This document shows positions 41,835-50,356 of a stretch of DNA of 64,000 bases, piece after piece. Under the pieces are notes generated by a model. It saw nothing but the letters and a program-made list of their open reading frames with translations, did no database searches and had not been told where the DNA came from. The DNA is taken from positions 124,001-188,000 of the forward strand of contig JAWLAY010000007.1 of the NCBI GenBank assembly GCA_041395245.1, given 5' to 3'. The translations under genes and the position numbers were made by a program. The first letter of the stretch is position 1; every line of letters starts with the position of its first letter. Origin of the DNA: Aquimonas sp041395245. GTDB taxonomy: Bacteria > Pseudomonadota > Gammaproteobacteria > Xanthomonadales > Xanthomonadaceae.

Positions 41835-44318
41835 ATGCGTCTTTCCCATTCCTTGTCTCGCGTTCTGCTGATCGGCGTGTTGCTGGTGTGCCATGCAATC
41901 CATGCCCAATCGGCACGCGACGGGTTTGATCCCAACGTCGATGGCACGGTGCATGCGATTGCCCGGTTTGATGATGGCAAGTTGTTGATCGGGGGCGACT
42001 TCACTAGTGTCGGCGGCGTGTTTCAGACCCGCCTTGCGCGCCTGAATCCAGACGGCAGCCGTGATACCTCGTTTGGCAATCCGGTGACCGGTGGCAGCGT
42101 GCGGGTGATCCATATCGCACCAAACGGCGATGTGCTGATCGGTGGCGAAAATCTCAGCGTCACTGATATCGCCATACCGATGGGTGCGCTGTTCCGCTTC
42201 AAGGCGGATGGCAGCATCGATCTGGCGTTCAAGCCGGTGTCCAGTGGGCGGGTCGACGCGATCGTTGACGATGGCGCAGACGGCTTCTATCTGGGTGGCA
42301 CGTTCACCAGCGTTGCCGGGCAGCCAAACGCGTTCTTCGCGCGGATCAATGCATTGGGCAGTTCCATTTCGGGCAATTTGCTGGGCGTGAATGCACCGCT
42401 GCACAGTCTGGTCCGCGATGCGGCGAGCGGCGCCATTTTTCTCGGTGGCGAGTTCACCCAACTGGGCGGCTTGCCGGTCAATCGAATCGCCCGATTGCGC
42501 AGCGACAACGTGCGCGATACACGTTTTACCCCCGACATCAACGGCAGCGTGCTGGCTCTGACGCTGGCCCGCAATGGCGACTTGCTGGTGGGGGGCGAGT
42601 TCACCCAGGTCAATGGCGCGACACGGCTCAACTTCGTGCGACTGACTGAGCGGGGCGCGATCAATACCGACTATCCCGAACGCGGCATCGACAATCGGGT
42701 GCGTGCGGTGGTTGAGCGCGGCGATGGCGACATCGTGATTGCCGGAGACTTCACCCGCGTCAACAACAAGTCGCACAAGCGCATCATCCAGCTCGATGAA
42801 AACAGCACGCGCAGTGCAGTGCTGGGCGGCACCGATGCGCCGATCCATGCCTTGCTGTTGTTGTCTGGCGACCATCTGGTATTTGGCGGCGAGTTCACCG
42901 ATGCGGGTGGCTTCGCGCGCAACCGGCTGGCCCGCACCGATGGTCATGGGATCATGGATGAGACGCTGGACACCGCCATCAACGGCATCGTCACGACGGT
43001 GGTGCGTTTGCCTAGCCATCAATGGCTGATCGGTGGCGATTTCACCCAATTCGACAATGCCACGCGCACCGGATTGGCGCTGATGAACAGCACCGGGGCG
43101 GTGATCACGCCCTTGTCCGGGACTGCGGACGCGCAATTGAACGGCGTGCCCTTGGCGATGGCGGCCTTGCCGAGTGGCGAGATTGTCATCGCAGGCGAAT
43201 TCAACAGCGCCTACAACGCGGGCGCTGGCTACGTCATCCGTACCAACGGTGATGCCAGTCAGCGTTCGCCGTTTGCCAACTTTTCGGCCGATGCCAATGC
43301 CACGGTGCGCGCACTGGCGGTTCAGCCGGATGGCAAGATCTTCATCGGTGGCGACTTCTCTCAGGTGGGCGGCGTCAATCGCGCTGGCATTGCACGTCTC
43401 AACACCAATGGCACGCTCGACACCACGTTCAATGCGCTGCTCAATGGCGGCGCGGTGGTGCGAGCGATTGCATTGCAACGCGATGGCAAGGTCGTGATCG
43501 GCGGGACGTTCTCCAGTGCGAGCGGGACGCTTCGGAATCATCTGGTAAGGGTCAACGGTGCGGGTGGCGTGCTGGATACCGCGTTCAATCCGAACCCGAA
43601 CGCGCGGGTCGATACGCTGGTGCTGCAACCCGATGGCGACATTCTGGTCGGTGGCGAGTTCACCACCTTGGGCGCCACAAGCCGGGTCAGAGTCGCGCGA
43701 CTCAATAGCGATGGCAGCGTCGACAGTGACTTCAATGCCAGTCTGAGCAGCGCCTCCGTGGCGCGCGTGTCGGCCCTGGCTGTGCAAGCGGACGGTCGGG
43801 TATTGATCGGTGGCAGCAACGGCCTGATCACGCGTCGTCTGGCGACGGGCGCGACCGATCCGACCTTCGCCGTGACCAGCAACGGCAGCATTCTCGGCAT
43901 CCATCTCGGCATCGACGGCAAGATCGTGCTCAACGGCAGCTTTGCCGGTATGGCAGGTCAGGCGCGCGAGGGCCTGGCGCGTATCGTCGCTTCGGATCGC
44001 GATGCCGGGATCGCCTTCGCCTACAACAGTACGCTCGGCAGTGTCTTGTGGGGCGTGCGTGACAGCGCTGCGCAGGTGATCGGCACACCAGTGTTGTCGG
44101 TCTCCAGTGACGATGGGTTGAACTTCGAAGTGGTCGGCGAAATGACGCGTATCAGTTCACTCTGGCGCATCGCGGTCGATCCGCCTGGAACCCAGCCCTT
44201 GCTCTACAAAATCGAGGCCAGCGTGGCCGGTGGGAGTGCGGGCAGTTCGGTCTCGCGTGTTGCGACGGTGCATGAGCTGCGATTGCCTGCAGGGCTGTTT
44301 GCCGACGGATTTGATTGA
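41835..44318 (+). CDS. Secreted delta-60-repeat beta-propeller protein with LFADGFD tail
   Basis: An 827-residue exported protein from ATG 41835 (AGGTG seven bases upstream; the earlier GTG at 41826 adds three residues). The signal peptide VLLIGVLLVCHAIHA is followed by at least ten repeats of the delta-60 type, such as VDTLVLQPDGDILVGGEFTTLGATSRVRVARLNSDGSVDSDFNA. The last about 100 residues form a separate domain ending RLPAGLFADGFD, the tail motif shared with other secreted proteins here. It is likely a surface or extracellular structural protein. Confidence 0.88.
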   Translation: MRLSHSLSRVLLIGVLLVCHAIHAQSARDGFDPNVDGTVHAIARFDDGKLLIGGDFTSVGGVFQTRLARLNPDGSRDTSFGNPVTGGSVRVIHIAPNGDVLIGGENLSVTDIAIPMGALFRFKADGSIDLAFKPVSSGRVDAIVDDGADGFYLGGTFTSVAGQPNAFFARINALGSSISGNLLGVNAPLHSLVRDAASGAIFLGGEFTQLGGLPVNRIARLRSDNVRDTRFTPDINGSVLALTLARNGDLLVGGEFTQVNGATRLNFVRLTERGAINTDYPERGIDNRVRAVVERGDGDIVIAGDFTRVNNKSHKRIIQLDENSTRSAVLGGTDAPIHALLLLSGDHLVFGGEFTDAGGFARNRLARTDGHGIMDETLDTAINGIVTTVVRLPSHQWLIGGDFTQFDNATRTGLALMNSTGAVITPLSGTADAQLNGVPLAMAALPSGEIVIAGEFNSAYNAGAGYVIRTNGDASQRSPFANFSADANATVRALAVQPDGKIFIGGDFSQVGGVNRAGIARLNTNGTLDTTFNALLNGGAVVRAIALQRDGKVVIGGTFSSASGTLRNHLVRVNGAGGVLDTAFNPNPNARVDTLVLQPDGDILVGGEFTTLGATSRVRVARLNSDGSVDSDFNASLSSASVARVSALAVQADGRVLIGGSNGLITRRLATGATDPTFAVTSNGSILGIHLGIDGKIVLNGSFAGMAGQAREGLARIVASDRDAGIAFAYNSTLGSVLWGVRDSAAQVIGTPVLSVSSDDGLNFEVVGEMTRISSLWRIAVDPPGTQPLLYKIEASVAGGSAGSSVSRVATVHELRLPAGLFADGFD

Positions 44319-44371
44319 GGGCCGTGCAAGCGTGAGGGGTTCGCCCTCGATTTCGCGTTTACTTCATGTCA

Positions 44372-44388
44372 GTGATCCTGTAGATCAC
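44372..44388 (+). promoter_or_regulatory. Palindrome upstream of the di-haem oxidase gene
   Basis: GTGATC-CTGTA-GATCAC is a perfect six-base inverted repeat ending 26 bases before the ATG at 44415. Half-site spacing differs from both Crp (N6) and Fnr (N4) consensus, so the binding protein is unknown. Confidence 0.4.
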
Positions 44389-44414
44389 AAGTTCGCGAAA
44401 TCCTGGAGGGGAAT

Positions 44415-45950
44415 ATGCGCAACATCATGTGGGGCAAGTGTGTGCTGTGGAGTTGCGGTCTGTTGCCATGGGCGGCGTTTGCCCTCGGAGATGGGCCAGT
44501 GCTGCAGCGCCATGTTGATCAGGCCGCAGCAGAGTCGGGCGCAGAGTCGTTTGACTCGCTGTTTGCGCACGGCCATGACCTGTTCGTGGCCAAGTTCAAC
44601 CAATACGACGGTCAGGGCCGTCCTGCCACGACCGGTGGCGGCGCGCCGCGCGTCGCCGGATCGGCACCGCTGTTTCTGCGTACTTCCGGCCCCGATTCCA
44701 ATTCTTGCGCGGGCTGCCACAACGACCCGTTCATCGGCGGTGCCGGGGATGTCGTTGCCAATGTCTTCGTGCTGGCACAGACGCTCGACCCGGTGACCGA
44801 GTCCGTCTCGGGGCGATTCAGCAACGAGCGCAATACGCTAGGCATGCAAGGCTCGGGAGCGATAGAAATGCTGGCGCGCGAAATGAGCGTTGCCTTGCGC
44901 GCTCAGCGTGCGACGGGCATGCAGCAGGCGTTGGCAAGCGGGCAACCCGTGCGCGTCGCGCTGTCGGCGAAAGGCGTGTCGTTCGGCAGCCTGGTTGCGC
45001 AACCGGACGGGCACTATGACAACACGGATGTGCAAGGCATCGACGCCGACCTCGTGCTGAAGCCGTTTCACCAGAAGGGCGTGGTGGTGTCGCTGCGCGA
45101 GTTCAGTGTCAATGCCATGAACCATCACCACGGCATGCAGGCCGTCGAGCGCTTCGGGATGGCGCGCACCGGCAGCGCGGACTTCGACCAGGACGATGTG
45201 GCGGACGAACTCAGTGTCGGCGACATCACGGCGGTCACCTTGTATCAGGCGGCCTTGGGCGTGCCGGGTCAGGTTTTGCCCAGTGACAACGAAGCCTTGG
45301 TGTCGACCTTGGTGGGTGAGCGGCTGTTCGATCGGATCGGGTGCGCCGACTGCCATGTGCCGGTCCTGGCCTTGGAAGGTCGCGAGTTCGCGGAGCCCAA
45401 TCCCTTCAACCCGAGTGGAACCGCCGGTGTCGCGGATCTGCGCGAGATTCGCTTCGACCTCACCACACAAGGGCAGTTGCCGCGTCTGGAGGCATCCGCA
45501 AATGGTGGTGCGTTGGTGCGGGCCTATACCGATCTGAAGCGCCACAACCTGTGCGATGAAGACATCCGGCACCTGTGCAATGAGCAGGTAGTTCAGGCAG
45601 GCGTAGCAACCGAGTTGTTCGTCACCCGCAAACTCTGGGATGTCGGCAACTCGGCACCTTATGGCCACAAAGGGGATCTGACCACCCTGACCGAAGCCAT
45701 CGATGTGCATGGTGGCGAAGCGCGCTATTCGCGGGATGCCTATTTCGCACTGGATCAGCGTGGCCGCGATGCCGTGATCGACTTCATGAAGTCGCTGCAG
45801 ATGTTGCCGCCTGGCACGCCCGATCTGATCGTCGATTCAACGCTGCAAGGGGTACAGAAGTCTGCGTTGCAGCAGCGTCACGCGGTGGCGGTTCAGCATG
45901 CGCTGGCGCAAGCGGACGCGCGGCCATTGAATGACAACGGGCGGCGCTGA
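44415..45950 (+). CDS. Di-haem oxidoreductase (thiol oxidase/peroxidase-like, PF06537 type)
   Basis: A 511-residue periplasmic protein with a signal peptide (VLWSCGLLPWAAFALG). Two c-type haem motifs are present: CAGCH in DSNSCAGCHNDPFIGG and CADCH in RIGCADCHVPVLALEG. C-terminal SAPYGHKGDLTTLTEAIDVHGGEA is typical of the di-haem oxidoredictase family, putative thiol or peroxide oxidases. GGAGGGG precedes ATG 44415. Single-gene unit with a palindrome upstream. Confidence 0.88.
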   Translation: MRNIMWGKCVLWSCGLLPWAAFALGDGPVLQRHVDQAAAESGAESFDSLFAHGHDLFVAKFNQYDGQGRPATTGGGAPRVAGSAPLFLRTSGPDSNSCAGCHNDPFIGGAGDVVANVFVLAQTLDPVTESVSGRFSNERNTLGMQGSGAIEMLAREMSVALRAQRATGMQQALASGQPVRVALSAKGVSFGSLVAQPDGHYDNTDVQGIDADLVLKPFHQKGVVVSLREFSVNAMNHHHGMQAVERFGMARTGSADFDQDDVADELSVGDITAVTLYQAALGVPGQVLPSDNEALVSTLVGERLFDRIGCADCHVPVLALEGREFAEPNPFNPSGTAGVADLREIRFDLTTQGQLPRLEASANGGALVRAYTDLKRHNLCDEDIRHLCNEQVVQAGVATELFVTRKLWDVGNSAPYGHKGDLTTLTEAIDVHGGEARYSRDAYFALDQRGRDAVIDFMKSLQMLPPGTPDLIVDSTLQGVQKSALQQRHAVAVQHALAQADARPLNDNGRR

Positions 45951-45985
45951 GCGACGCGTTTTGCGTGGCCGGCGACACGCGGCCT

Positions 45986-46621
45986 TCAGGCGCTGATCGC
46001 GGACTGGCTTGAGTTGTGGATGGATTGCAGAAATTCATCCCGACTCAGGCTGGCTGCGGGATGCTGGTCCTGCAATTCGGCCAGCATCCAGATCCGTCGG
46101 TCACGATGTGCGTGGGCCGGGAACACCAGTGTTTCGGCAGGCAGTTGCAGGATCCGGTGCAGGCTTTCCCAGTGTGCGCCCGGCAGCCTCACGCCGGGAC
46201 CGAGATGGCATTCGAACGGCGTCAACAGGTCGCCGCAGAACAGGCGGTCGTGCCACAGCAGGCTAAGTCCCTGCTCAAGATGACCTGGCGTGTCGAGCAA
46301 TTGAATCGGTGTTTTGCCCAGCCGCAGCACGCCCGTCTCCGGGCGTGAGCTCAGCGGTGATATCGGTGTGGCGCCGGTCAGTTCACTCAAGGCACGACCG
46401 GCCGGGAACTCCGGGTCGTGGACATGCGTTTGCACGATATGCGTCAGGTTCAGGCCGAGCTCGTGGAGCAGGGCGAGAATGAGTGCGATGTCGGCAATCG
46501 CCGGATCGATGAGCAGGGCCTGACGCTCACCGGGATTGGCGATCAGGTAGGAAAGTCCGCCTGTCATGCGATCGAACAGCACGCGAAAGACGCCACAGGG
46601 ATGCACTTCGGGAGCGCTCAT
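45986..46621 (-). CDS. Metallo-beta-lactamase-fold protein, persulfide-dioxygenase-like with altered metal motif
   Basis: A 211-residue MBL-fold protein from ATG 46621 (a longer start at 46699 is possible). The usual H-x-H-x-D-H motif reads H-V-H-D-P-E (THVHDPEF), so D and last H are lost. The other ligands remain: GH in DTPGHLEQ, D in LFCGDLLTPF and a late H in PAHAH. A mononuclear iron site like ETHE1 (one H, one H, one D) could persist, but a dinuclear zinc site probably cannot. It lies 87-186 bases from structured repeat copy 2. Function uncertain. Confidence 0.7.
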   Translation of the reverse strand: MSAPEVHPCGVFRVLFDRMTGGLSYLIANPGERQALLIDPAIADIALILALLHELGLNLTHIVQTHVHDPEFPAGRALSELTGATPISPLSSRPETGVLRLGKTPIQLLDTPGHLEQGLSLLWHDRLFCGDLLTPFECHLGPGVRLPGAHWESLHRILQLPAETLVFPAHAHRDRRIWMLAELQDQHPAASLSRDEFLQSIHNSSQSAISA

Positions 46622-46707
46622 CGACTCGTCGTTCACAGGGTCGTCATGGAAGGACGTCCGGGGATTGTGAGTTCTCACGCGCCCCGGATGCCTTGTCATC
46701 GATCAAT

Positions 46708-46801
46708 CCAGGAGTCTGTCGGACTTGAAAGGGAATCGGCGAAAACTGGCCTCGACCAGCCGAATTTTCGCTTCGATTCTTCAAGTCCGACAGGTTCCTA
46801 G
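46708..46801. repeat. Structured multi-hairpin repeat element, copy 2 (94 bp, shorter)
   Basis: Outer arms 46708-46729 and 46780-46801 match copy 1 almost exactly (CAGGAGTCTGTCGGACTTG / CAAGTCCGACAGGTTCCTAG). The middle hairpin of copy 1 is deleted, apparently between short GGC repeats, while CTGG-CCTCGA-CCAG and AATTTTCGCTTCGATTC are kept. Its terminal CTA supplies the cydX stop codon. Confidence 0.85.
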
Positions 46802-46920
46802 CGAGGTGTCTGATCCGATTGCGGATTGGCGCGCGCTTCTTCGTTCTCGCCCCACATCGCATTCAGGATCGCCAGCAGTACGGCAAAGCCGACACCCAAT
46901 ATCCAAGCGAAATACCACAT
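46798..46920 (-). CDS. cydX: Cytochrome bd small subunit CydX
   Basis: A 40-residue single-TM protein MWYFAWILGVGFAVLLAILNAMW followed by a polar tail, matching CydX, which stabilises cytochrome bd haems. ATG at 46920 follows AAGGAG. The TAG stop lies in the terminal CTAG of repeat copy 2. It is last in the cyd gene row (cydA, cydB, NifX-like, cydX) on the minus strand. Confidence 0.88.
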   Translation of the reverse strand: MWYFAWILGVGFAVLLAILNAMWGENEEARANPQSDQTPR

Positions 46921-46930
46921 ACGTGCTCCT

Positions 46931-47335
46931 TCAGTGATTGCAGCCGCAGCCGTGTCCACCGCAACCTTCTTCGGCGACGACGACTGGGGACCAGGGGGAG
47001 GGAATCGGTGCATTGAGCTCACCTTTGCGGTACATGCCGAGTGCCTGTTCCGGATCGGCGATGTCGGTGATCAGCGCACGCACCTTTTGCGCCGCCAGAC
47101 GCAGTTGCAGGCCCGGACCCGCACCGCGGGTGATCAAGGCATCGATGTTCTGCAATCCAGGCGGCAGTGGCGCTCCCCATTGCGAAAATGTCTCGTCCAG
47201 CGCGAGTTTCACCCAGCTCCGATCGACTTCCTGGCCCTGATCGAAGCGGACCAGAAGGAAGTTGCGGCACTTGCCCGCGTGCTCGGTGATTTCGCGCTTG
47301 TTCTGCATTGTCAATGCGACGGTAGTGACGGCCAT
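46931..47335 (-). CDS. NifX-like (dinitrogenase FeMo-cofactor domain) protein with C-terminal metal tail
   Basis: A 134-residue protein with the NifX/NafY-type pattern REITEHAGKCRNFLLVRFDQG...IDALITRGAGPGLQLRLAAQKVRALIT...PEQALGMYRKGEL. It ends in CGGHGCGCNH, a likely metal-binding tail. The ribosome site GAGGAG precedes ATG 47335. Position between cydB and cydX suggests a role with cytochrome bd assembly or metal handling, not nitrogenase; that is inference. Confidence 0.72.
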   Translation of the reverse strand: MAVTTVALTMQNKREITEHAGKCRNFLLVRFDQGQEVDRSWVKLALDETFSQWGAPLPPGLQNIDALITRGAGPGLQLRLAAQKVRALITDIADPEQALGMYRKGELNAPIPSPWSPVVVAEEGCGGHGCGCNH

Positions 47336-47348
47336 GTCGGAATTCTCC

Positions 47349-48080
47349 TCAGTAGGCGGAATGTGAGTTCTCGCGGACGTAGGCGGCGGTGACCTTGCCG
47401 CGCATCACGTGATAGGCCCAGCTGGTGTAGACGATGATCAAGGGCATGAAGATCACCGTCGCCCAGAACATCAGGCCCAGGGTCAGGTGGCTGGAGACGC
47501 TGTCCCACACCGTCAGGCTGGCGTTCGGCGTCGACGACGATGGCATGACGAAGGGGAACAGGGTGACGCCTGCCGTACCGATCACACCGGCCATCGAGAT
47601 CGAACTGGCGATGAAGGCCAGTCCGGTGCGATACCAGCGCACCAGTGCGACGGCCCACAGCGCGCCCAGAATGCCCAGCGCGGGAACGATCAGCAGGATC
47701 GGATGCTGGTCGAAATTGCTCCACCACGCGCCGACCTCGCGCGCCACGGTTTTCGATAGCGGATCGGGCAGCGCATTGGGATCGATGGCAGACGTGATGA
47801 CGTAGCCCTCGATGCCGGTATGCAGCCACACGCCGGCAGCGACAAAACCCGCAACCATCAGCAACCCGAAGACGACAGCCCCTCGGATAGCGCGCTGCTG
47901 GATGTTGCCTTCCGTGCGATGCGCCAGATAGACCGCGCCATGCATGGTGATCATGGCGGTGGAAACGACGCCGGCCAGCAGGGCGAACGGATTCAGCAAG
48001 GCCCAGAAACTGCCGGTGTAGGTCGACATCAGCAAATCGTTGTAAATCGCTTGCGGCACCCGAATGAGGCGCGAAGACAC
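47349..48080 (-). pseudogene. cydB: cydB, cytochrome bd subunit II, lacking its 5' part
   Basis: The reading frame matches CydB only from about residue 150 of the family onward: TYTGSFWALLNPFALLAGVVS, AHRTEGNIQQRAIRGA, LFPFVMPSSSTPNASLTVWDSVSSHLTLG and the C-terminus. The first about 150 residues, including the GFDMGVG and WDGNEVWLI-type regions expected in CydB, are absent in all frames upstream. Homology ends near 48040-48070 where an AT-richer unrecognised segment begins. The candidate start is a GTG at 48080 with no ribosome site. The protein is presumably non-functional as encoded unless the assembly is chimeric here. Confidence 0.8.
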
Positions 48081-48397
48081 TGTGACAGCATATTCAAACG
48101 ATCAAACAGGCTTGAACTCCCATGACCTCGCGAAGGAATGTAGTTATTGCCATACTGGCTGACTGACGCAAAAAGAAATGTCACATCGCTGTTGTTATAG
48201 CTTCCAGTATCGCTGAGCTGCCAGATCGCCAAATGCTTTATGAAATAGCACCTTCGCAAACGGCAGTAATCAGACTCAGCTCACAATCCCAGTGCTGAAC
48301 CATCAAAGATTACTGATGATCACACCATCACCGGCAACGACAATCAGCAGCAGTGAATATGTCCACACGTCATAGCTGCGTCGCCAACCAGATATTG
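48081..48397. other. AT-richer unrecognised segment interrupting the cydA-cydB junction
   Basis: This stretch, plus probably 48397-48470 inside the predicted cydA 3' end, has visibly lower GC than its surroundings. It holds no supported ORF and no insertion-sequence ends I can recognise. It takes the place of the missing cydB 5' region. Confidence 0.6.
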
Positions 48398-50041
48398 TTA
48401 GCTCGAATGGAGCACACCAACCATGCGCTCACTGATCACTTTGAGAGTTTCGTAACGGAACATTATCGCCGCCCTCAGTGTGCTTCGGCGCAGGGAAGGT
48501 TCGCTGTCGTAGCGGCCCGTGCCCAGGCTGCCAGGACCTTGCTTGGCGAAACGCACCATCAGATACATCTCAACGATGGCCAGCACGGTGTAAAAGGCCA
48601 CGAAACCGGCGATGGAGGCGTACAGGCTTTCGACGGTGAGGTTGGAAACCGACAGGTGGGTGGGCAGCACACCGTAAATGGTCCAGGGTTGGCGGCCATA
48701 CTCGGCCACGAACCAGCCGAGTTCACTGGCGATCCACGGCGCGGGCAGCATCCACAGCGCCCAACGCAGCAGCCAGGGCTTCTGCATGCAGTTGACCTTC
48801 AGGGTCGACAGGAAGGCGAGGCTGAACAGCAGCAGCATCAAAAAGCCCAGCCCGACCATCAGGCGGAAGCTCCAGAACATCGGTGTGACAGCAGGCACGG
48901 TGTCATGCACGGCCTTTTCGATCATCTCGGGGCTGGCGGCGCGCACATCATCGGTATAACGCTTGAGCAGCAGACCAAAACCCAGATCGGCCTTGTGCGC
49001 CTCGAAGGTCGCTTTGGCTGCGGCGTCCTCACGGTTCTTGCGCAGCGTCTCCAGTGCCACCACGGCGTTGACACCCGACAGGATGCGTTCGCGGTTGCGC
49101 TCCTTGATGTCGTGAATGCCTGGCATGGTGTGGGTCACCGAGCGGGTGCCGATCAGACCCATGACGTAGGGAATCTGCAATTCCCAGTCGTTTTTCTGTT
49201 CCAGCTCGTTGGGCCAGGCGACCAGATTGAACGGCGCCGGAGCCGGGTCGGTGTGCCACATGGCTTCCATCGCGGCGAGCTTGGTCTGCTGCGCTTCGCC
49301 GACGGTGTAGCCGGACTCGTCACCCAGCACGATGACCGAGCAGACCGACGCCAATCCGAAGGCGGCAGCAACCCGGAAGCTGCGCTTGGCGAACTCGATG
49401 TCACGCTTGCGCAGCAGATAGAAGGCCGATATCGACAGCACGAACATCGCGCCGGTGACGTAACCGGCCGAGACGGTGTGGACAAATTTGGCCTGTGCAT
49501 CGGGATTGAACACGACAGCCCAGAAATCGACCATCTCCATGCGCATGGTGTCGTAGCTGAACTCGGCACCGACCGGATTCTGCATCCAGCCGTTGGCAAC
49601 CAGAATCCACAGTGCGGACAGGTTGGTGCCGATTGCCATCAATACGGTCACCAACAAGTGTTGCGGTTTGGAAAGCCGGTCCCATCCGAAGAAGAACAGA
49701 CCGATCATGGTCGATTCGAGGAAGAAGGCCATCAGCCCCTCAATGGCCAGCGGCGCGCCGAAGATGTCGCCCACGTAGTGCGAGTAATAGGCCCAGTTGG
49801 TGCCGAACTGGAACTCCATGGTGATGCCGGTGGTGACACCGAGCGCAAAGTTGATGCCGAACAACTTGCCCCAGAAGCGGGTCATGTCCTTCCACACCAC
49901 CTTGCCGGTCATGACATAGACCGATTCCATAATCACCAGAATCCAGACCATGCCGAGCGTCAGCGGCACGAACAGGAAGTGGTACATCGCAGTTACCAGG
50001 AACTGCAGTCGCGATAGATCAACCAGTTGTTCTGAAATCAC
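48398..50041 (-). CDS. cydA: Cytochrome bd ubiquinol oxidase subunit I (C-terminus probably altered)
   Basis: CydA carries the haems and quinol site of the high-affinity terminal oxidase. From GTG 50041 (GAGGAG upstream) the chain is 547 residues. The haem ligand H21 (RLQFLVTAMYHFLFVPLTLG), GTNWAYYSHYVGDIFGAPLAIEGL and the Q-loop region are clear, and GTGRYDSEPSLRR near the end is family-like. The final about 23 residues (AIMFRYETLKVISERMVGVLHSS) are not, and lie in the AT-richer segment, so the native C-terminus is probably replaced. An Fnr-type box lies 149 bases upstream. Confidence 0.88.
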   Translation of the reverse strand: MISEQLVDLSRLQFLVTAMYHFLFVPLTLGMVWILVIMESVYVMTGKVVWKDMTRFWGKLFGINFALGVTTGITMEFQFGTNWAYYSHYVGDIFGAPLAIEGLMAFFLESTMIGLFFFGWDRLSKPQHLLVTVLMAIGTNLSALWILVANGWMQNPVGAEFSYDTMRMEMVDFWAVVFNPDAQAKFVHTVSAGYVTGAMFVLSISAFYLLRKRDIEFAKRSFRVAAAFGLASVCSVIVLGDESGYTVGEAQQTKLAAMEAMWHTDPAPAPFNLVAWPNELEQKNDWELQIPYVMGLIGTRSVTHTMPGIHDIKERNRERILSGVNAVVALETLRKNREDAAAKATFEAHKADLGFGLLLKRYTDDVRAASPEMIEKAVHDTVPAVTPMFWSFRLMVGLGFLMLLLFSLAFLSTLKVNCMQKPWLLRWALWMLPAPWIASELGWFVAEYGRQPWTIYGVLPTHLSVSNLTVESLYASIAGFVAFYTVLAIVEMYLMVRFAKQGPGSLGTGRYDSEPSLRRSTLRAAIMFRYETLKVISERMVGVLHSS

Positions 50042-50189
50042 AACAATCTCCTCACACAGCAAACGTGTCAGTGTCGGAATGGATGGGACCACGGGGGGAA
50101 TCCCGGCTGACGCCCTGGGATGGACAATCCAGCCTTTGACCAAACACGAAACATGCCAAGCAGCATGCGCCCACGGGGCGCTTTAAAAT

Positions 50190-50203
50190 GTTGTTCTTTA
50201 TCA
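50190..50203 (-). promoter_or_regulatory. Fnr-type box upstream of cydA
   Basis: On the cydA strand this reads TTGATAAAGAACAA, one mismatch from TTGAT-N4-ATCAA, in an AT-rich patch between the divergent cydA and fisR-like genes. It fits oxygen-responsive control of cytochrome bd. The remainder of the 50042-50356 spacer shows no gene. Confidence 0.6.
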
Positions 50204-50318
50204 AATGCTTGCGCGACAAATTGCCGCAGCGTCAATGTGCCGCGCGACAAAGTGCAGCAGGGAGGGTGGAAATCCGTCGCCTGAGCACTGCCTTTGGCAG
50301 TGATGGCAGTGTGCCAAT

Positions 50319-50333
50319 CTGCCAATATGGCAG
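50319..50333 (+). promoter_or_regulatory. CTGCCA-ATA-TGGCAG palindrome upstream of the sigma-54 regulator
   Basis: A perfect six-base inverted repeat ends 12 bases before the GGGAG ribosome site of the FisR-like gene. It may be an autoregulatory or foreign-repressor site. Confidence 0.4.
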
Positions 50334-50356
50334 CACCACCGATCCGGGAGATCAGA

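Noticed and set aside
41244..43904. Long minus-strand open frame (886 codons) antisense to the ankyrin and delta-60 genes
   Set aside because: It is the shadow of two strongly supported plus-strand genes; its composition (H, R, Q-rich) and lack of domains are typical of antisense frames in GC-rich DNA.
44372..44388. Crp or Fnr site before the di-haem oxidase gene
   Set aside because: The half-site spacing fits neither TGTGA-N6-TCACA nor TTGAT-N4-ATCAA, so it is kept only as an unassigned palindrome.
46931..47335. Nitrogenase-related locus
   Set aside because: Only a NifX-type domain is present; no nif structural or cofactor genes lie nearby, and the context is cytochrome bd.
48353..50017. 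Plus-strand 554-codon frame opposite cydA
   Set aside because: It mirrors the CydA coding frame, has no ribosome site and no domain.
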